Positions 51,216-60,573 of a stretch of 64,000 nucleotides of DNA are shown in pieces. The stretch comes from Paenibacillus polymyxa. GTDB lineage: Bacteria; Bacillota; Bacilli; Paenibacillales; Paenibacillaceae. The stretch's first letter is position 1. Every line of letters starts with the position of its first letter. A model generated the notes under the pieces. It was not told the origin of the DNA. It worked only from the letters and a program-made list of their open reading frames with translations, and ran no database searches. Location: positions 2,547,501 to 2,611,500 of the forward strand of contig NZ_CP049783.1 in NCBI RefSeq assembly GCF_015710975.1, read 5' to 3'. Position numbers and translations under genes: made by a program.

Positions 51216-51584
51216 ATGGCTCGTATAGCTGGTGTGGATTTGCCACGTGACAAACGCGTTGAGATCGCCTTGACTTACATTTTCGGAATCGGTAAGACGA
51301 CTTCTCAGAAAATTTTGAAGGAAACAGGCATCAGTGCAAACACGCGTGTTCGTGATTTGACTGAAGATGAAGTGAGCAAATTACGTGAAACGATCGACAA
51401 AGAAGTTAAAGTAGAAGGCGATCTGCGTCGTGAAATTTCCTTGAATATTAAACGTCTGACTGAGATTGGCTGCTACCGTGGTGTTCGTCACCGTCGTGGA
51501 TTGCCTGTTCGCGGACAACGTACTAAAACTAATGCTCGTACCCGTAAAGGTCCTCGTCGGACTGTAGCGAACAAGAAGAAATAA
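51216..51584 (+). CDS. rpsM: 30S ribosomal protein S13
   Basis: A 122-residue S13 that contacts the P-site tRNA and the B1 intersubunit bridges. [26 protein letters not shown] opens it, and [23 protein letters not shown] forms the basic C-terminal tail. GAAGGGGGTG precedes the ATG. It begins the alpha-operon part (rpsM-rpsK-rpoA-rplQ). Confidence 0.97.
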   Translation: MARIAGVDLPRDKRVEIALTYIFGIGKTTSQKILKETGISANTRVRDLTEDEVSKLRETIDKEVKVEGDLRREISLNIKRLTEIGCYRGVRHRRGLPVRGQRTKTNARTRKGPRRTVANKKK

Positions 51585-51603
51585 GAAGGGAGGATAACAT
51601 TCA

Positions 51604-51999
51604 ATGGCTAAACCGAAAAAAGTTGTACGCACAAAACGCCGTGACCGTAAAAATATCGAGAGTGGCGTGGCACACATCCGTTCCACGTTCAACAACACGA
51701 TCGTTACGATCACAGACCCACACGGTAACGCAATCTCTTGGGCCAGCTCAGGCGGCATGGGATTCCGTGGTTCCCGTAAATCTACTCCATTCGCAGCGCA
51801 AATGGCCGCAGAAACTGCTGCTAAAGCTGCTATGGAACACGGCATGAAGACAGTCGAAGTCATGGTTAAAGGACCTGGTGCAGGTCGCGAAGCAGCAATC
51901 CGCTCTTTGCAAGCTGCTGGTCTGGAAGTTAACCTGATCAAAGACGTAACTCCGGTACCTCATAACGGATGCCGTCCTCCAAAACGTCGTCGCGTCTAA
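51604..51999 (+). CDS. rpsK: 30S ribosomal protein S11
   Basis: A 131-residue S11 of the 30S platform. [22 protein letters not shown] and the C-terminal [20 protein letters not shown] are standard. GAAGGGAGGATAAC precedes the ATG. A 135-base spacer without clear signals separates it from rpoA. Confidence 0.97.
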   Translation: MAKPKKVVRTKRRDRKNIESGVAHIRSTFNNTIVTITDPHGNAISWASSGGMGFRGSRKSTPFAAQMAAETAAKAAMEHGMKTVEVMVKGPGAGREAAIRSLQAAGLEVNLIKDVTPVPHNGCRPPKRRRV

Positions 52000-52134
52000 T
52001 GAGATTTCTCCTCTGCGTGTAGTATAGATCCGGCACAAACTGCCAAGAATGGATGTTTAGGTATACTGCATGTTAGACTATGGATAAGGTGAATGTTTCA
52101 TATAGGAGCGACGTTTTGAAGGAGGGATATTGCA

Positions 52135-53079
52135 GTGATAGAAATCGAAAAGCCGAAAATTGAGACGGTTGACGTCAATGATGATGGCACCTATGGAAAA
52201 TTCGTAGTAGAACCGCTGGAACGCGGATACGGTACGACGCTGGGGAACTCGCTTCGCCGTATTCTGTTATCCTCGTTACCGGGGGCAGCAGTCACATCGG
52301 TTCAGATCGATGGGGTTCTGCACGAGTTTGCAACGGTTCCCGGTGTGAAGGAAGACGTAACGGAGATCATTCTGAACTTGAAAGCTTTATCGCTTAAAAT
52401 CCACTCAGATGAAGAGAAAGTACTCGAAATCGATGCGGAAGGCGAAGGAGTTGTAACGGCAGGTGATATCCGTGCGGATAGTGATGTGGAAATTCTTAAT
52501 CCGGATCTTCACATTGCAACGCTCGGACCGGGTTCGAGACTTCACATGCGTATTTTTGCCAATCGCGGTCGCGGTTACGTTAAGCAGGATCGGAATAAAC
52601 GTGATGACCAGCCGATCGGCGTCATTCCCGTCGACTCCATCTACACTCCGATTGCACGCGTGAACTACGGCGTAGAAAATACGCGTGTCGGCCAGGTTAC
52701 GAATTATGACAAGCTGACACTTGAGGTTTGGACAGACGGAACTATTCGTCCTGAAGAAGCTGTGAGCCTTGGAGCCAAAATTTTGACCGAGCATGTGATG
52801 CTATTCGTGGGTCTCACGGATGAAGCAAAAGATGCAGAGATTATGGTCGAAAAAGAAGAAGATAAGAAAGAAAAAGTTCTTGAAATGACGATCGAAGAGC
52901 TGGATCTCTCCGTCCGTTCCTATAACTGCCTTAAGCGCGCTGGTATCAATACGGTACAAGAACTCACGACTAAATCTGAAGAAGATATGATGAAGGTCCG
53001 TAACTTGGGTCGCAAATCTTTGGAAGAAGTACAAGAGAAGCTCGAGGAACTTGGTTTAGGACTTCGTACGGAAGAATAG
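52135..53079 (+). CDS. rpoA: RNA polymerase alpha subunit
   Basis: A 314-residue alpha subunit. The N-terminal assembly domain includes [27 protein letters not shown] near residues 23-49, a flexible charged linker (KEEDKKEKV) follows near 240, and the C-terminal DNA- and activator-binding domain ends with [18 protein letters not shown]. It starts at GTG 52135 after GAAGGAGGGATAT. Located in the alpha operon before rplQ. Confidence 0.97.
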   Translation: MIEIEKPKIETVDVNDDGTYGKFVVEPLERGYGTTLGNSLRRILLSSLPGAAVTSVQIDGVLHEFATVPGVKEDVTEIILNLKALSLKIHSDEEKVLEIDAEGEGVVTAGDIRADSDVEILNPDLHIATLGPGSRLHMRIFANRGRGYVKQDRNKRDDQPIGVIPVDSIYTPIARVNYGVENTRVGQVTNYDKLTLEVWTDGTIRPEEAVSLGAKILTEHVMLFVGLTDEAKDAEIMVEKEEDKKEKVLEMTIEELDLSVRSYNCLKRAGINTVQELTTKSEEDMMKVRNLGRKSLEEVQEKLEELGLGLRTEE

Positions 53080-53113
53080 CACAGCAACGTTTTTGTGAAG
53101 GAGGGGAAACTAC

Positions 53114-53479
53114 ATGGCATACCAAAAATTGGGCCGTAATTCCAGTGCCCGTAAAGCTTTGTTTCGTGATTTGGTAACCGATCTGTTCTTGTATGAGCGT
53201 ATCCAAACTACTGAGGCTAAAGCGAAAGAAGTTCGTTCTATTGCTGAAAAACTGATCACCAAAGCGAAAAAAGGAGATCTGCACGCACGTCGTCAAGTGG
53301 CTGCGTTCGTTCGCCGTGAAACTTTGGATGGTGAGCAGGATGCAATCCAAAAGCTGTTTAGCGAATTGGCTACACGTTACAATGAGCGTCCAGGTGGATA
53401 CACTCGTATCTTGAAACTGGGACCTCGTCGTGGCGACGCCGCTCCAATGGTATATCTGGAATTGGTTGACCGCGCGTAA
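53114..53479 (+). CDS. rplQ: 50S ribosomal protein L17
   Basis: A 121-residue L17 beginning [25 protein letters not shown] and ending [27 protein letters not shown] sequence with VYLELVD. AAGGAGGGG precedes the ATG. Last gene of the S10-spc-alpha superoperon; a strong terminator follows. Confidence 0.97.
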   Translation: MAYQKLGRNSSARKALFRDLVTDLFLYERIQTTEAKAKEVRSIAEKLITKAKKGDLHARRQVAAFVRRETLDGEQDAIQKLFSELATRYNERPGGYTRILKLGPRRGDAAPMVYLELVDRA

Positions 53480-53498
53480 ACAGGCGAAGATGAGGGAA

Positions 53499-53540
53499 GG
53501 GTGGACAGAATCGGCTTGATTCTGAACAACCCTTTTTTTC
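53499..53540 (+). terminator. Terminator after rplQ
   Basis: AAGGGT and ACCCTT, with inner arms AGAATC and GATTCT, form a long hairpin followed by seven T residues. A second, weaker hairpin, GGAGGAGTCC with GGCTTCTCC, is at 53545-53569. Confidence 0.88.
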
Positions 53541-53630
53541 TCTTGGAGGAGTCCTTGAGGGGCTTCTCCTTTGTTATGTTCGGTTATTTCCTGTAAGACC
53601 AGAGAATACCCCTGCAAAGGTGTGAGAAGC

Positions 53631-54416
53631 ATGCGGAACTTGTGCATGAAGGTGAACTATGATGGAACCCACTATGATGGCTTTCAGACGCAGCCTAGTG
53701 GCAACACCATTCAGGACTGTCTTGAAAATGCTATATACTCATTGACGGGCGAACGTCTTAAAATTACGGGCTCAGGACGTACAGATGCAGGTGTGCATGC
53801 ATACGGGCAGGTATTCAATTTTCATACTGAATCGCCGATTCCGATACATCGCTGGTGTCTGGCACTTAATGCCTGGCTGCCTCGTGATATCATCGTTACA
53901 GATGCGAGAGAGGTGCCACTGTCCTTTCATGCACGCCGCATGGCGAAGCGGAAGACGTATCGGTACAGTATTAATGCGAACCGATTTCCAGACATCTTTC
54001 ACCGTCGTACACAGGCCCATCATCCAACGAGTCTTGATGTAAGAGCGATGAAAAAGGGATTGGCTCATTTAGTGGGCACCTTTGACTATACTTCGTTCGC
54101 ATCTCGACGTTCCCAAAAGACGAATCATGTTCGCACTATTTACGAAGCCTATATAACGGTAGACCATTCCTTTTCACGTCCAGGGTCGGACGATCAGGGA
54201 ATTATTCATACTTATATTACAGGTAGCGGATTTTTGCAGCACATGGTTCGGATTATAATGGGGACTTTGCTGGAAGTGGGAGAAGGCAAAAAATCGCCGG
54301 ATGATATTCCTTCCATTTTGGAAGCAAAAAACCGTTCAAAGGCTGGCCCTACAGCCGTTGGACACGCTTTAACGCTCTGGAATGTAGAGTACGAAGAAAA
54401 CATCAAAAAACATTGA
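53631..54416 (+). CDS. truA: TruA, tRNA pseudouridine(38-40) synthase
   Basis: A 261-residue enzyme that isomerises uridines 38-40 of tRNA anticodon stems. The catalytic aspartate is in GSGRTDAGVHAYGQV near residues 46-60, and the C-terminal HMVRIIMGTLLEVGEG matches the family. ATG 53631, behind AAAGGTGTGAG, is used; the frame opens 20 codons earlier without family similarity. In B. subtilis three ECF-transporter genes lie between rplQ and truA; here none do. Confidence 0.95.
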   Translation: MRNLCMKVNYDGTHYDGFQTQPSGNTIQDCLENAIYSLTGERLKITGSGRTDAGVHAYGQVFNFHTESPIPIHRWCLALNAWLPRDIIVTDAREVPLSFHARRMAKRKTYRYSINANRFPDIFHRRTQAHHPTSLDVRAMKKGLAHLVGTFDYTSFASRRSQKTNHVRTIYEAYITVDHSFSRPGSDDQGIIHTYITGSGFLQHMVRIIMGTLLEVGEGKKSPDDIPSILEAKNRSKAGPTAVGHALTLWNVEYEENIKKH

Positions 54417-54424
54417 TTTTTTCC

Positions 54425-54453
54425 TTGCAGAATTGATGGTTATCCTGTAATAT
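54425..54453 (+). promoter_or_regulatory. Sigma-A promoter of rplM-rpsI
   Basis: TTGCAG at 54425-54430 and TAATAT at 54448-54453 are 17 nt apart. About 145 transcribed bases then precede rplM. Bacillota often have an L13-type control leader here; the sequence contains CTTAAT/ATTAAG-type pairings around GGCTTTCCCACAGCCCC, but I cannot confirm the element. Confidence 0.75.
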
Positions 54454-54599
54454 AAAAGTTGTGTTTTCTTAATGGCTTTCCCACAGCCCCAATTAAGATA
54501 ATCACTTTATAGCAACATCTAATCCATCGATAATGCAGCAACTTAACGAACGAAGATAAATGATGATTTCTGTTAACGAACTTAAGGAGGATACTTTTC

Positions 54600-55037
54600 A
54601 TGCGTACTACGTATATGGCGAAGCCAAATGAAGTTGAGCGCAATTGGCACATCATTGATGCCGAAGGCAAAACGCTCGGTCGTCTGGCAAGCGAAGCGGC
54701 TGCGTTGATTCGCGGCAAACACAAGCCACAGTTTACACCACATGTGGACACAGGTGATTTTGTTGTTGTAATCAATGCGGAGAAAATCGTATTGACCGGT
54801 AAAAAAATGGAGAACAAAAAATACTATCGTCACTCCCTGCACCCAGGTGGTCTGAAAGTAACAGTTGCACAAGATATGGTTAAGAACAAACCTGAACGTA
54901 TGTTGGAATTGGCTGTTCACGGTATGCTTCCTAAAACTCGTCAAGGCGACAAAATGAAGCTGAGACTTAAAGCTTACAGAGGTACAGAGCATCCACATGC
55001 AGCACAAAAACCTGAAGTTTACGAACTTCGCGGATAA
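54600..55037 (+). CDS. rplM: 50S ribosomal protein L13
   Basis: A 145-residue L13, an early assembly protein. [34 protein letters not shown] starts it, followed by [16 protein letters not shown] and the conserved HPGGLK region. AAGGAGGATAC precedes the ATG. The longer start includes MRTTYMAK, usual in Bacillus, so ATG 54600 is kept. Confidence 0.97.
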   Translation: MRTTYMAKPNEVERNWHIIDAEGKTLGRLASEAAALIRGKHKPQFTPHVDTGDFVVVINAEKIVLTGKKMENKKYYRHSLHPGGLKVTVAQDMVKNKPERMLELAVHGMLPKTRQGDKMKLRLKAYRGTEHPHAAQKPEVYELRG

Positions 55038-55057
55038 TTAAAAGGGAGGACAGTTTC

Positions 55058-55450
55058 ATGGCACAAGTACAATACTATGGGACAGGTCGTCGTAAACATT
55101 CGGTAGCTCGTGTTCGTCTCGTACCGGGTGAAGGACGCATTGTCATCAATAAGCGTGATATTAATGAATATTTCGGTTTGGAAACTCTCAAACTGATCGT
55201 AAAACAACCACTGAATCTGACAGAAACACTTGGTAGCTATGACGTACTCGTTATCGCTCATGGTGGTGGTATCTCTGGTCAAGCAGGCGCAATTCGCCAC
55301 GGTATTTCCCGTGCGCTGTTGAAAGCAGATCCAGAATTCCGTCCAGCTTTGAAAAAAGCAGGATTCTTGACTCGTGACCCACGTATGAAAGAACGTAAAA
55401 AATACGGCCTCAAAGCCGCTCGTCGTGCACCACAGTTCTCGAAACGTTAA
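55058..55450 (+). CDS. rpsI: 30S ribosomal protein S9
   Basis: A 130-residue S9 whose C-terminal tail touches the P-site t[43 protein letters not shown] and the ending RRAPQFSKR are all standard. AAAGGGAGGAC precedes the ATG, 20 nt after rplM. A clear terminator follows, then the largest gene-free stretch of the window. Confidence 0.97.
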   Translation: MAQVQYYGTGRRKHSVARVRLVPGEGRIVINKRDINEYFGLETLKLIVKQPLNLTETLGSYDVLVIAHGGGISGQAGAIRHGISRALLKADPEFRPALKKAGFLTRDPRMKERKKYGLKAARRAPQFSKR

Positions 55451-55465
55451 TATTTCGAATACAGA

Positions 55466-55498
55466 AGAACCTTTTCCTTATGGAAAGGGTTCTTTTTT
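55466..55498 (+). terminator. Terminator after rpsI
   Basis: AGAACCTTTTCC and GGAAAGGGTTCT pair with one G-U over TTAT, followed by a T run. It lies 16 nt after the rpsI stop. Confidence 0.92.
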
Positions 55499-55528
55499 AT
55501 TTAGATCATTTGCTGCACATTAACCACA

Positions 55529-55656
55529 TGTGGATAAATGGATCTAGACTAGAATTTTATGGCTGCATCTGCCCTGCGATACATAAATAAGTGCATATAC
55601 TATCTGGAATACGTAAGTTATCCACGATGTAACTAAAGTCGGTATAGTTATGCACA
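55529..55656. promoter_or_regulatory. Cluster of DnaA-box-like sites
   Basis: A perfect DnaA 9-mer on the minus strand, TGTGGATAA at 55529-55537, is followed by TTATCCACG at 55618-55626 and TTATGCACA at 55648-55656, each one base from TTATCCACA. Three such sites in 128 bp of intergenic DNA suggest a DnaA-binding cluster, though chance in A/T-rich DNA is possible. Confidence 0.4.
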
Positions 55657-56506
55657 AATATAGTTTGCTATTTCAACACAGTTTATCCTTTAATGTTCAC
55701 AACCTGTGACTAATTAAAAGATCAGGGAACTTTTGCAGAGCAATGTCTAGCTTACTACTGCCCATCTCCTCGGCTTCCGTAATTGCAGCGATGATGATGT
55801 GAGTATTTTTAACCATTGAGAATGGGCTAAAATAGGGCTCCAGTTACGTTAAGGGCTATCTGTATGTCGAATGCTTTAATTTCTCAGGGAGGGCCTCTGT
55901 GAGCGCTATAGGAGTGTTGAGAGGATTATTATCGATCTGGGTGCCATTTCTTTGTAATATTCCTTAATAGAAGCACGATTAGCATCAGAGCTCCCGATTT
56001 AGTAGTGGGATTCTTCGGATGTAAACCTTATAGTCAGAGCTGGTTTACCTTGAGCTGAGCACGACCACGTATGCTTCATCTTTGAATGCAAATGTAAATA
56101 TGACGAACGAACCCTAATTATATTCCCTTGACCAAATCCAAGGATAATCATGGCTCTAAGGAAGGACGCTTTTATCCTCAGATATTTCTACCTGATCATA
56201 ATAGCCATAGCTATCCAGGATTACGATGACAGCCGAGTAGTGGGTATATCTTTGTCTCGGGTGGAGTAGAGGAAGCATTTTCGCTAACCTAAAATACTTA
56301 CGTTCAGGCATACCCTCTGTTATAACTAGTTACTTTTAGTTATTAAGCAATCTAAGGCAATTTTCAAACGTCTGGTATAAGAATATTTTATATATAGCCA
56401 CTGAACTTGGTTGGATATGCAGGAGAGCGTTTAAGAATGCTGACAGAACAACGTTCCTGCTTCATACGGGATGATAAATGTTTACAGTATGACGATTTTG
56501 CTTGGA
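55657..56506. other. Gene-free region between rpsI and cysH
   Basis: Together with the preceding DnaA-like sites this is about 1 kb without a supported gene. Only short minus-strand frames are seen: 55697-55816 (39 residues, beginning MVKNTHIIIAAITEAEEMG) and 56156-56278 (40 residues, containing VIVILDSYGYYDQVEIS). Neither has a good ribosome site or a family I recognise. They may be remains of a decayed gene on the minus strand. No tRNA, terminator or intact mobile element is visible. Confidence 0.5.
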
Positions 56507-56534
56507 TTGACAATGAATATGAAAGTTTTATACT
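56507..56534 (+). promoter_or_regulatory. Sigma-A promoter of cysH-sat
   Basis: Consensus TTGACA at 56507-56512 and TATACT at 56529-56534 are 16 nt apart, about 75 nt before cysH. No SAM riboswitch or T-box is visible in the short leader, so control by a repressor such as CymR would need a protein site that I cannot define. Confidence 0.8.
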
Positions 56535-56609
56535 GTACTTAATCTTATTAGTTTAGTCGGCATTGAAGTATCACTTATTTATGAATCTTCATATGGAGGC
56601 GCATTGATA

Positions 56610-57302
56610 ATGAATTTATTGGAGAAAGAAGCGTTGATTAGAGTCAAGGCAAGTGAACTGGAAGAGGCCACGCCTGAAGAAATTATCCAATATGCTGTTC
56701 ATACATTTCCCAACCTCACCTTTGCTTGTAGCTTCGGAGCAGAAGATGTAGTACTAGTAGATATGCTACAAAGAATTAGCCCTTCTACCGATATTTTTTA
56801 CTTGGATACCGACTTTCATTTTCAAGAAACTTATGATACGCGTGATCAGATGAAAGCTAGATATAATTTGGATTTTGTTAGAGTCTCTCCCTTAATCACT
56901 CCAGAAGAGCAAGCTGCGGAGCATGGAGAGGAGCTGTGGAAATCAAATCCTAATGCATGCTGTGGTATACGCAAGGTTGAGCCGCTGACACGCATTCTTT
57001 CTCAATACGATGCATGGATTACCGGTATCCGTCGCGATCAGGCTCCTACACGTGCGAATGCAAAAAAGGTAGAGTATGATGAAAAGTTTGGTCTCGTTAA
57101 ATTTAACCCCTTGGCAAGCTGGACTTCCGAGGATGTATGGAACTATATTCGCACTCATGATGTATTGTATAATCCATTGCATGACCGTAATTTTCCCAGT
57201 ATTGGCTGTGAGCAATGCACACGTGAAGTCCTGCCAGGTGAAGATCCACGTGCTGGCCGTTGGTCAGGCAATGAGAAAACGGAGTGTGGGCTCCACCAAT
57301 AA
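56610..57302 (+). CDS. cysH: Phosphoadenylyl-/adenylyl-sulfate reductase
   Basis: A 230-residue reductase that turns activated sulfate into sulfite with thioredoxin. The PP-loop region CSFGAEDVVLVDML is near residues 35-48. It carries the four iron-sulfur cysteines C117, C118, C200 and C203 (ACCGIRK and GCEQC), which are typical of enzymes able to use APS directly, and the catalytic ECGLH motif at the C terminus. ATG 56610, 9 nt after TGGAGGC, is preferred to TTG 56604. Works with sat, the next gene. Confidence 0.93.
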   Translation: MNLLEKEALIRVKASELEEATPEEIIQYAVHTFPNLTFACSFGAEDVVLVDMLQRISPSTDIFYLDTDFHFQETYDTRDQMKARYNLDFVRVSPLITPEEQAAEHGEELWKSNPNACCGIRKVEPLTRILSQYDAWITGIRRDQAPTRANAKKVEYDEKFGLVKFNPLASWTSEDVWNYIRTHDVLYNPLHDRNFPSIGCEQCTREVLPGEDPRAGRWSGNEKTECGLHQ

Positions 57303-57357
57303 AAAATGGTATGTAGGTAGCTCTGAGACTTGTTTATGAATAGAAAGGAAGTGCATC

Positions 57358-58527
57358 ATGACTGCAATTCTTCCGCATGGCGGAACGCTCGTTGATAGAA
57401 ATATAACTGGACCGCAGCAAGAAGCACTGTTGCAGGTTGCAGGTGAATTGTTTCCTATCCCTGTAAACTCATGGACGATTTCTGATTTGGATTTAATTGG
57501 AGTAGGTGCCTTTTCTCCATTGACGGGATTTATGAATGAGTCAGATTATCGTTCAGTGGTAACGGATATGCGTCTTGCTGATGGTACAGTCTGGAGTATT
57601 CCCATTACTCTTGCAGTAGTAGAAACCATAGCCAGTGAACTGAAACTAGGTCAGCAGGTGGCTTTGGTGGGGGAAACAGATGGTATCATCTATGCTGTAC
57701 TTGATATTGAAAGTATTTATCAGGTTGACCAGGCAGAGGAAGCCAGATGTGTATTCAAGACGGCTGACCCGGCCCATCCTGGCGTAAATAAATTGTTAGA
57801 ACGACCTGCTACCTATGTAGGTGGAACGGTGCAAGTGCTGAATCGACCAGAACCCACACAATTTAGCGAATTTTATTACACACCAGCACAGACACGTAGC
57901 TATTTTGTTGAAAAGGGCTGGAAGACAGTGGTCGGTTTTCAAACACGAAATCCGGTACACCGAGCACATGAGTACATCCAAAAAAGCGCGATGGAAATTG
58001 TGGATGCTTTATTTCTAAATCCGCTCGTTGGAGAGACCAAGTCAGATGACGTTCCAGCAGATGTGCGTATGAAGAGCTATCTGGTGTTGCTGGACAACTA
58101 TTATCCGGCTGATCGAGCCTTTCTGGGGGTCTTTCCTGCTGCCATGCGATACGCTGGTCCTAGGGAGGCCATTTTCCATGCTATTGTGCGGAAGAACTTC
58201 GGCTGCACTCATTTTATTGTCGGAAGAGATCATGCGGGTGTACGGGACTATTACGGTACCTATGAAGCGCAGGAAATTTTCAAGCACTTTACACCTGAAG
58301 AGCTGGGGATTACCCCGTTGTTTTTTGAACACAGCTTTTACTGCACCCAATGTGGAAATATGGCCTCAAGTAAAACATGCCCACATCCCAAGGAGCAGCA
58401 TTTGACGCTCTCTGGCACCAAAGTGAGGGAATTGTTACGCTCCGGGGTTTGTCCGCCACCAGAATTTACACGACCGGAGGTTGCTCAAGTGCTGATTGAA
58501 GGTATGAAAGAATATGTTCATGCCTGA
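57358..58527 (+). CDS. sat: Sulfate adenylyltransferase (ATP sulfurylase)
   Basis: A 389-residue single-domain ATP sulfurylase that makes APS from sulfate and ATP. The active-site motif [11 protein letters not shown] is near residues 197-207, and [16 protein letters not shown] holds the second histidine motif near 282-297. A zinc-type [15 protein letters not shown] stretch follows near 328-342. No APS-kinase domain is fused. GAAAGGAAGTG precedes the ATG. With cysH it forms a two-gene sulfate-to-sulfite group. Confidence 0.95.
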   Translation: MTAILPHGGTLVDRNITGPQQEALLQVAGELFPIPVNSWTISDLDLIGVGAFSPLTGFMNESDYRSVVTDMRLADGTVWSIPITLAVVETIASELKLGQQVALVGETDGIIYAVLDIESIYQVDQAEEARCVFKTADPAHPGVNKLLERPATYVGGTVQVLNRPEPTQFSEFYYTPAQTRSYFVEKGWKTVVGFQTRNPVHRAHEYIQKSAMEIVDALFLNPLVGETKSDDVPADVRMKSYLVLLDNYYPADRAFLGVFPAAMRYAGPREAIFHAIVRKNFGCTHFIVGRDHAGVRDYYGTYEAQEIFKHFTPEELGITPLFFEHSFYCTQCGNMASSKTCPHPKEQHLTLSGTKVRELLRSGVCPPPEFTRPEVAQVLIEGMKEYVHA

Positions 58528-58541
58528 GTTGTACTAACTAC

Positions 58542-58589
58542 ACGCCTCGTCCCATATAGATTATTAGTATCTGTATAGGACGGAGGCGT
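58542..58589 (+). terminator. Terminator hairpin that also covers the cwlD ribosome site
   Basis: ACGCCTC-GTCC pairs with GGAC-GGAGGCGT (one unpaired base) around a loop of about 26 nt, followed by TTTGTT. It can end the sat transcript. The 3' arm contains the cwlD ribosome site GGAGG at 58582-58586, so read-through RNA would hide that site. Confidence 0.7.
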
Positions 58590-58595
58590 TTTGTT

Positions 58596-59372
58596 ATGCA
58601 AAAAAACAATCGTAAAAAAGAGGTCACACTGTGGATTCGCTATCGGACGCTGCAAAAAATGCTGTTAGGCTGTTGTCTCGCTGTTCTATTCATCATGCTG
58701 ACATTGTATGAGATACCTGCTTCGAGAGCGTGGATTCATTGGAGTCTACCGCTTACTGGTAAGGTAATTGCTATAGATGCCGGACACGGAGGGCCTGATG
58801 GAGGAGCGGTTAGCAAAGAGGGGGTCATTGAAAAGGATATTAATTTGGCGATCGCTTTTTATTTGCGAGATTATTTGCAGCAAGCAGGGGCAGTTGTCGT
58901 CATGACACGTGAGGATGACCGCGATCTGGCGCAGCAAGAAACAAAAGGCTATTCCAGAAGAAAAACGGAGGATTTAAAGCAACGGGTACGTATGATTGAG
59001 GAGCAGCAAGCGGACCTCTTTTTAAGTATTCATATGAACAGTATCCCGTCGAGCCGTTGGAGTGGAGCCCAGACCTTTTTCGTACCTAATCATGCAGATA
59101 ACGAGAATTTGGCATCCTTAATTCAGGAAGAAATCAAGCGCAACCTGGAAAATACGGACAGAGTGGCTAAGACCGTAAACACGGTCTATTTATTAAAGGC
59201 ACTCAAAATGCCGGCAGCTCTTGTAGAAGTCGGATTTTTGTCCCATCCAGAGGAAGCCAGACGACTCAGTGACGAGAACTATCAGAGACAAGTGGCCGCA
59301 TCTATATATAAAGGGATTTTGCGTTACAGTGCCGGGGAAAAGGCAACCTCATCAGCACCTGAAGCCAGATAG
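58596..59372 (+). CDS. cwlD: CwlD, spore-cortex N-acetylmuramoyl-L-alanine amidase
   Basis: A 258-residue amidase_3-family zinc enzyme with an N-terminal membrane segment (about residues 25-45). The zinc site motifs are IAIDAGHGGPDGGAV near 58-72, the glutamate of VIEKDINLAIA, SIHMNSIPS near 145-153, and the catalytic ALVEVGFLSHPEEA near 208-221. In Bacillus it works with PdaA to make muramic-delta-lactam in the spore cortex, needed for germination. Position before salA and gerD is conserved. Confidence 0.93.
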   Translation: MQKNNRKKEVTLWIRYRTLQKMLLGCCLAVLFIMLTLYEIPASRAWIHWSLPLTGKVIAIDAGHGGPDGGAVSKEGVIEKDINLAIAFYLRDYLQQAGAVVVMTREDDRDLAQQETKGYSRRKTEDLKQRVRMIEEQQADLFLSIHMNSIPSSRWSGAQTFFVPNHADNENLASLIQEEIKRNLENTDRVAKTVNTVYLLKALKMPAALVEVGFLSHPEEARRLSDENYQRQVAASIYKGILRYSAGEKATSSAPEAR

Positions 59373-59431
59373 TGGTATACTGTAAGTGTTTACCACTACG
59401 TAAATCAATAAAGCAGAGGTGCTGATTATTC

Positions 59432-60538
59432 ATGCAATCGAGAGAGCAAGTTATAGAGCTACTTCAGCAAGTGCGAGAGCCTCAAACGGGACGCCGTTTG
59501 GTTGACCTCCATTTTATTCGGGATGTGGTTGTTAAAGAGGATCGGGTATCATTGACTGCTATTACCCTGGATAGCCAAGAAGAGACTCGAACGGAACTGG
59601 ATCGGGAAATCCGGCAGACGTTAGAAAAGGCGGGATTAAGTCACGTGCATATTCGTATTCGTGAGGCATCTGAGTCTGAAAAGTCAGCTATACAAAATGG
59701 AGAGGATACCGAGGAGGTAGCTGATCCGGTTTTGGCCAAAGGACATGCTGTCGGTATGGAAGAACATGAGCTGCTTAATCCAGCATCTGGCGTACGATTT
59801 ATTGCCATTGCAAGCGGAAAAGGTGGTGTCGGAAAATCGACAGTAGCTGTGAATTTGGCGGCAGCTCTAGCCAGACAGGGTAAGCGAGTGGGTTTAATTG
59901 ATGCTGATATCTATGGATTCAGTGTGCCGGATATGCTTGGGGTAGAGGACGTACCTTCTGTCGAAGATGGTATCATTCAGCCAGTGGAACGATTTGGTAT
60001 CAAAATCATGTCCATGGGCTTCTTTGTGAGAGAAAACAATCCTGTTATTTGGAGAGGTCCCATGCTGGGGAGAATGCTTAGACAGTTTTTTAGTGATGTC
60101 GAATGGGGCAAGCTGGACTATATGATACTCGATTTACCACCAGGTACTGGTGATGTAGCGCTTGACGTACATCAAATGATTCCGCAGAGTGAAGAAATCA
60201 TTGTCACTACTCCGCATGCGACGGCAGCTTTTGTAGCTGCACGTGCAGGGGCAATGGCCCTTCAAACGGATCATAAGGTCATAGGCGTCGTGGAGAATAT
60301 GTCCTATTATGTGTCCTCCACTGGAGAAAAAGACTATGTTTTTGGACGGGGAGGCGGGGCTATGTTGGCAGAAACACTTCATACGAAACTTTTGGCACAA
60401 ATTCCGCTGGGTATCCCAGATAATCATCCGTCAGAAGCCGATTTTTCTCCATCCGTATATAAATCGGAGTCGGCGACAGGAGCTATTTATAATAATATAG
60501 CCGCCCAAATTACCGGGTTGCACATGGAATCTGAATAA
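59432..60538 (+). CDS. salA: Mrp/ApbC-family P-loop ATPase (SalA)
   Basis: A 368-residue protein with an N-terminal MIP18/DUF59 domain (about 1-80) and a C-terminal ParA/MinD-like ATPase. The deviant Walker A GKGGVGKST is near residues 129-137, and ILDLPPGTGDVALD is the Walker B region. Mrp relatives carry iron-sulfur clusters; the B. subtilis orthologue SalA affects protease expression. The CxxC usual in cluster carriers is not visible in the C-terminal part. GCAGAGGTGC precedes the ATG. A terminator shared with gerD follows. Confidence 0.9.
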   Translation: MQSREQVIELLQQVREPQTGRRLVDLHFIRDVVVKEDRVSLTAITLDSQEETRTELDREIRQTLEKAGLSHVHIRIREASESEKSAIQNGEDTEEVADPVLAKGHAVGMEEHELLNPASGVRFIAIASGKGGVGKSTVAVNLAAALARQGKRVGLIDADIYGFSVPDMLGVEDVPSVEDGIIQPVERFGIKIMSMGFFVRENNPVIWRGPMLGRMLRQFFSDVEWGKLDYMILDLPPGTGDVALDVHQMIPQSEEIIVTTPHATAAFVAARAGAMALQTDHKVIGVVENMSYYVSSTGEKDYVFGRGGGAMLAETLHTKLLAQIPLGIPDNHPSEADFSPSVYKSESATGAIYNNIAAQITGLHMESE

Positions 60539-60539
60539 T

Positions 60540-60573
60540 AAAAAAGGCTGGTTGTTGAACCAGCCTTTTTTTT
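60540..60573. terminator. Bidirectional terminator between salA and gerD
   Basis: AAAAAAGGCTGGTT and AACCAGCCTTTTTT pair perfectly over GTTG, with A and T tracts on each side, so it can stop transcription from both sides. It overlaps the end of gerD. Confidence 0.92.
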
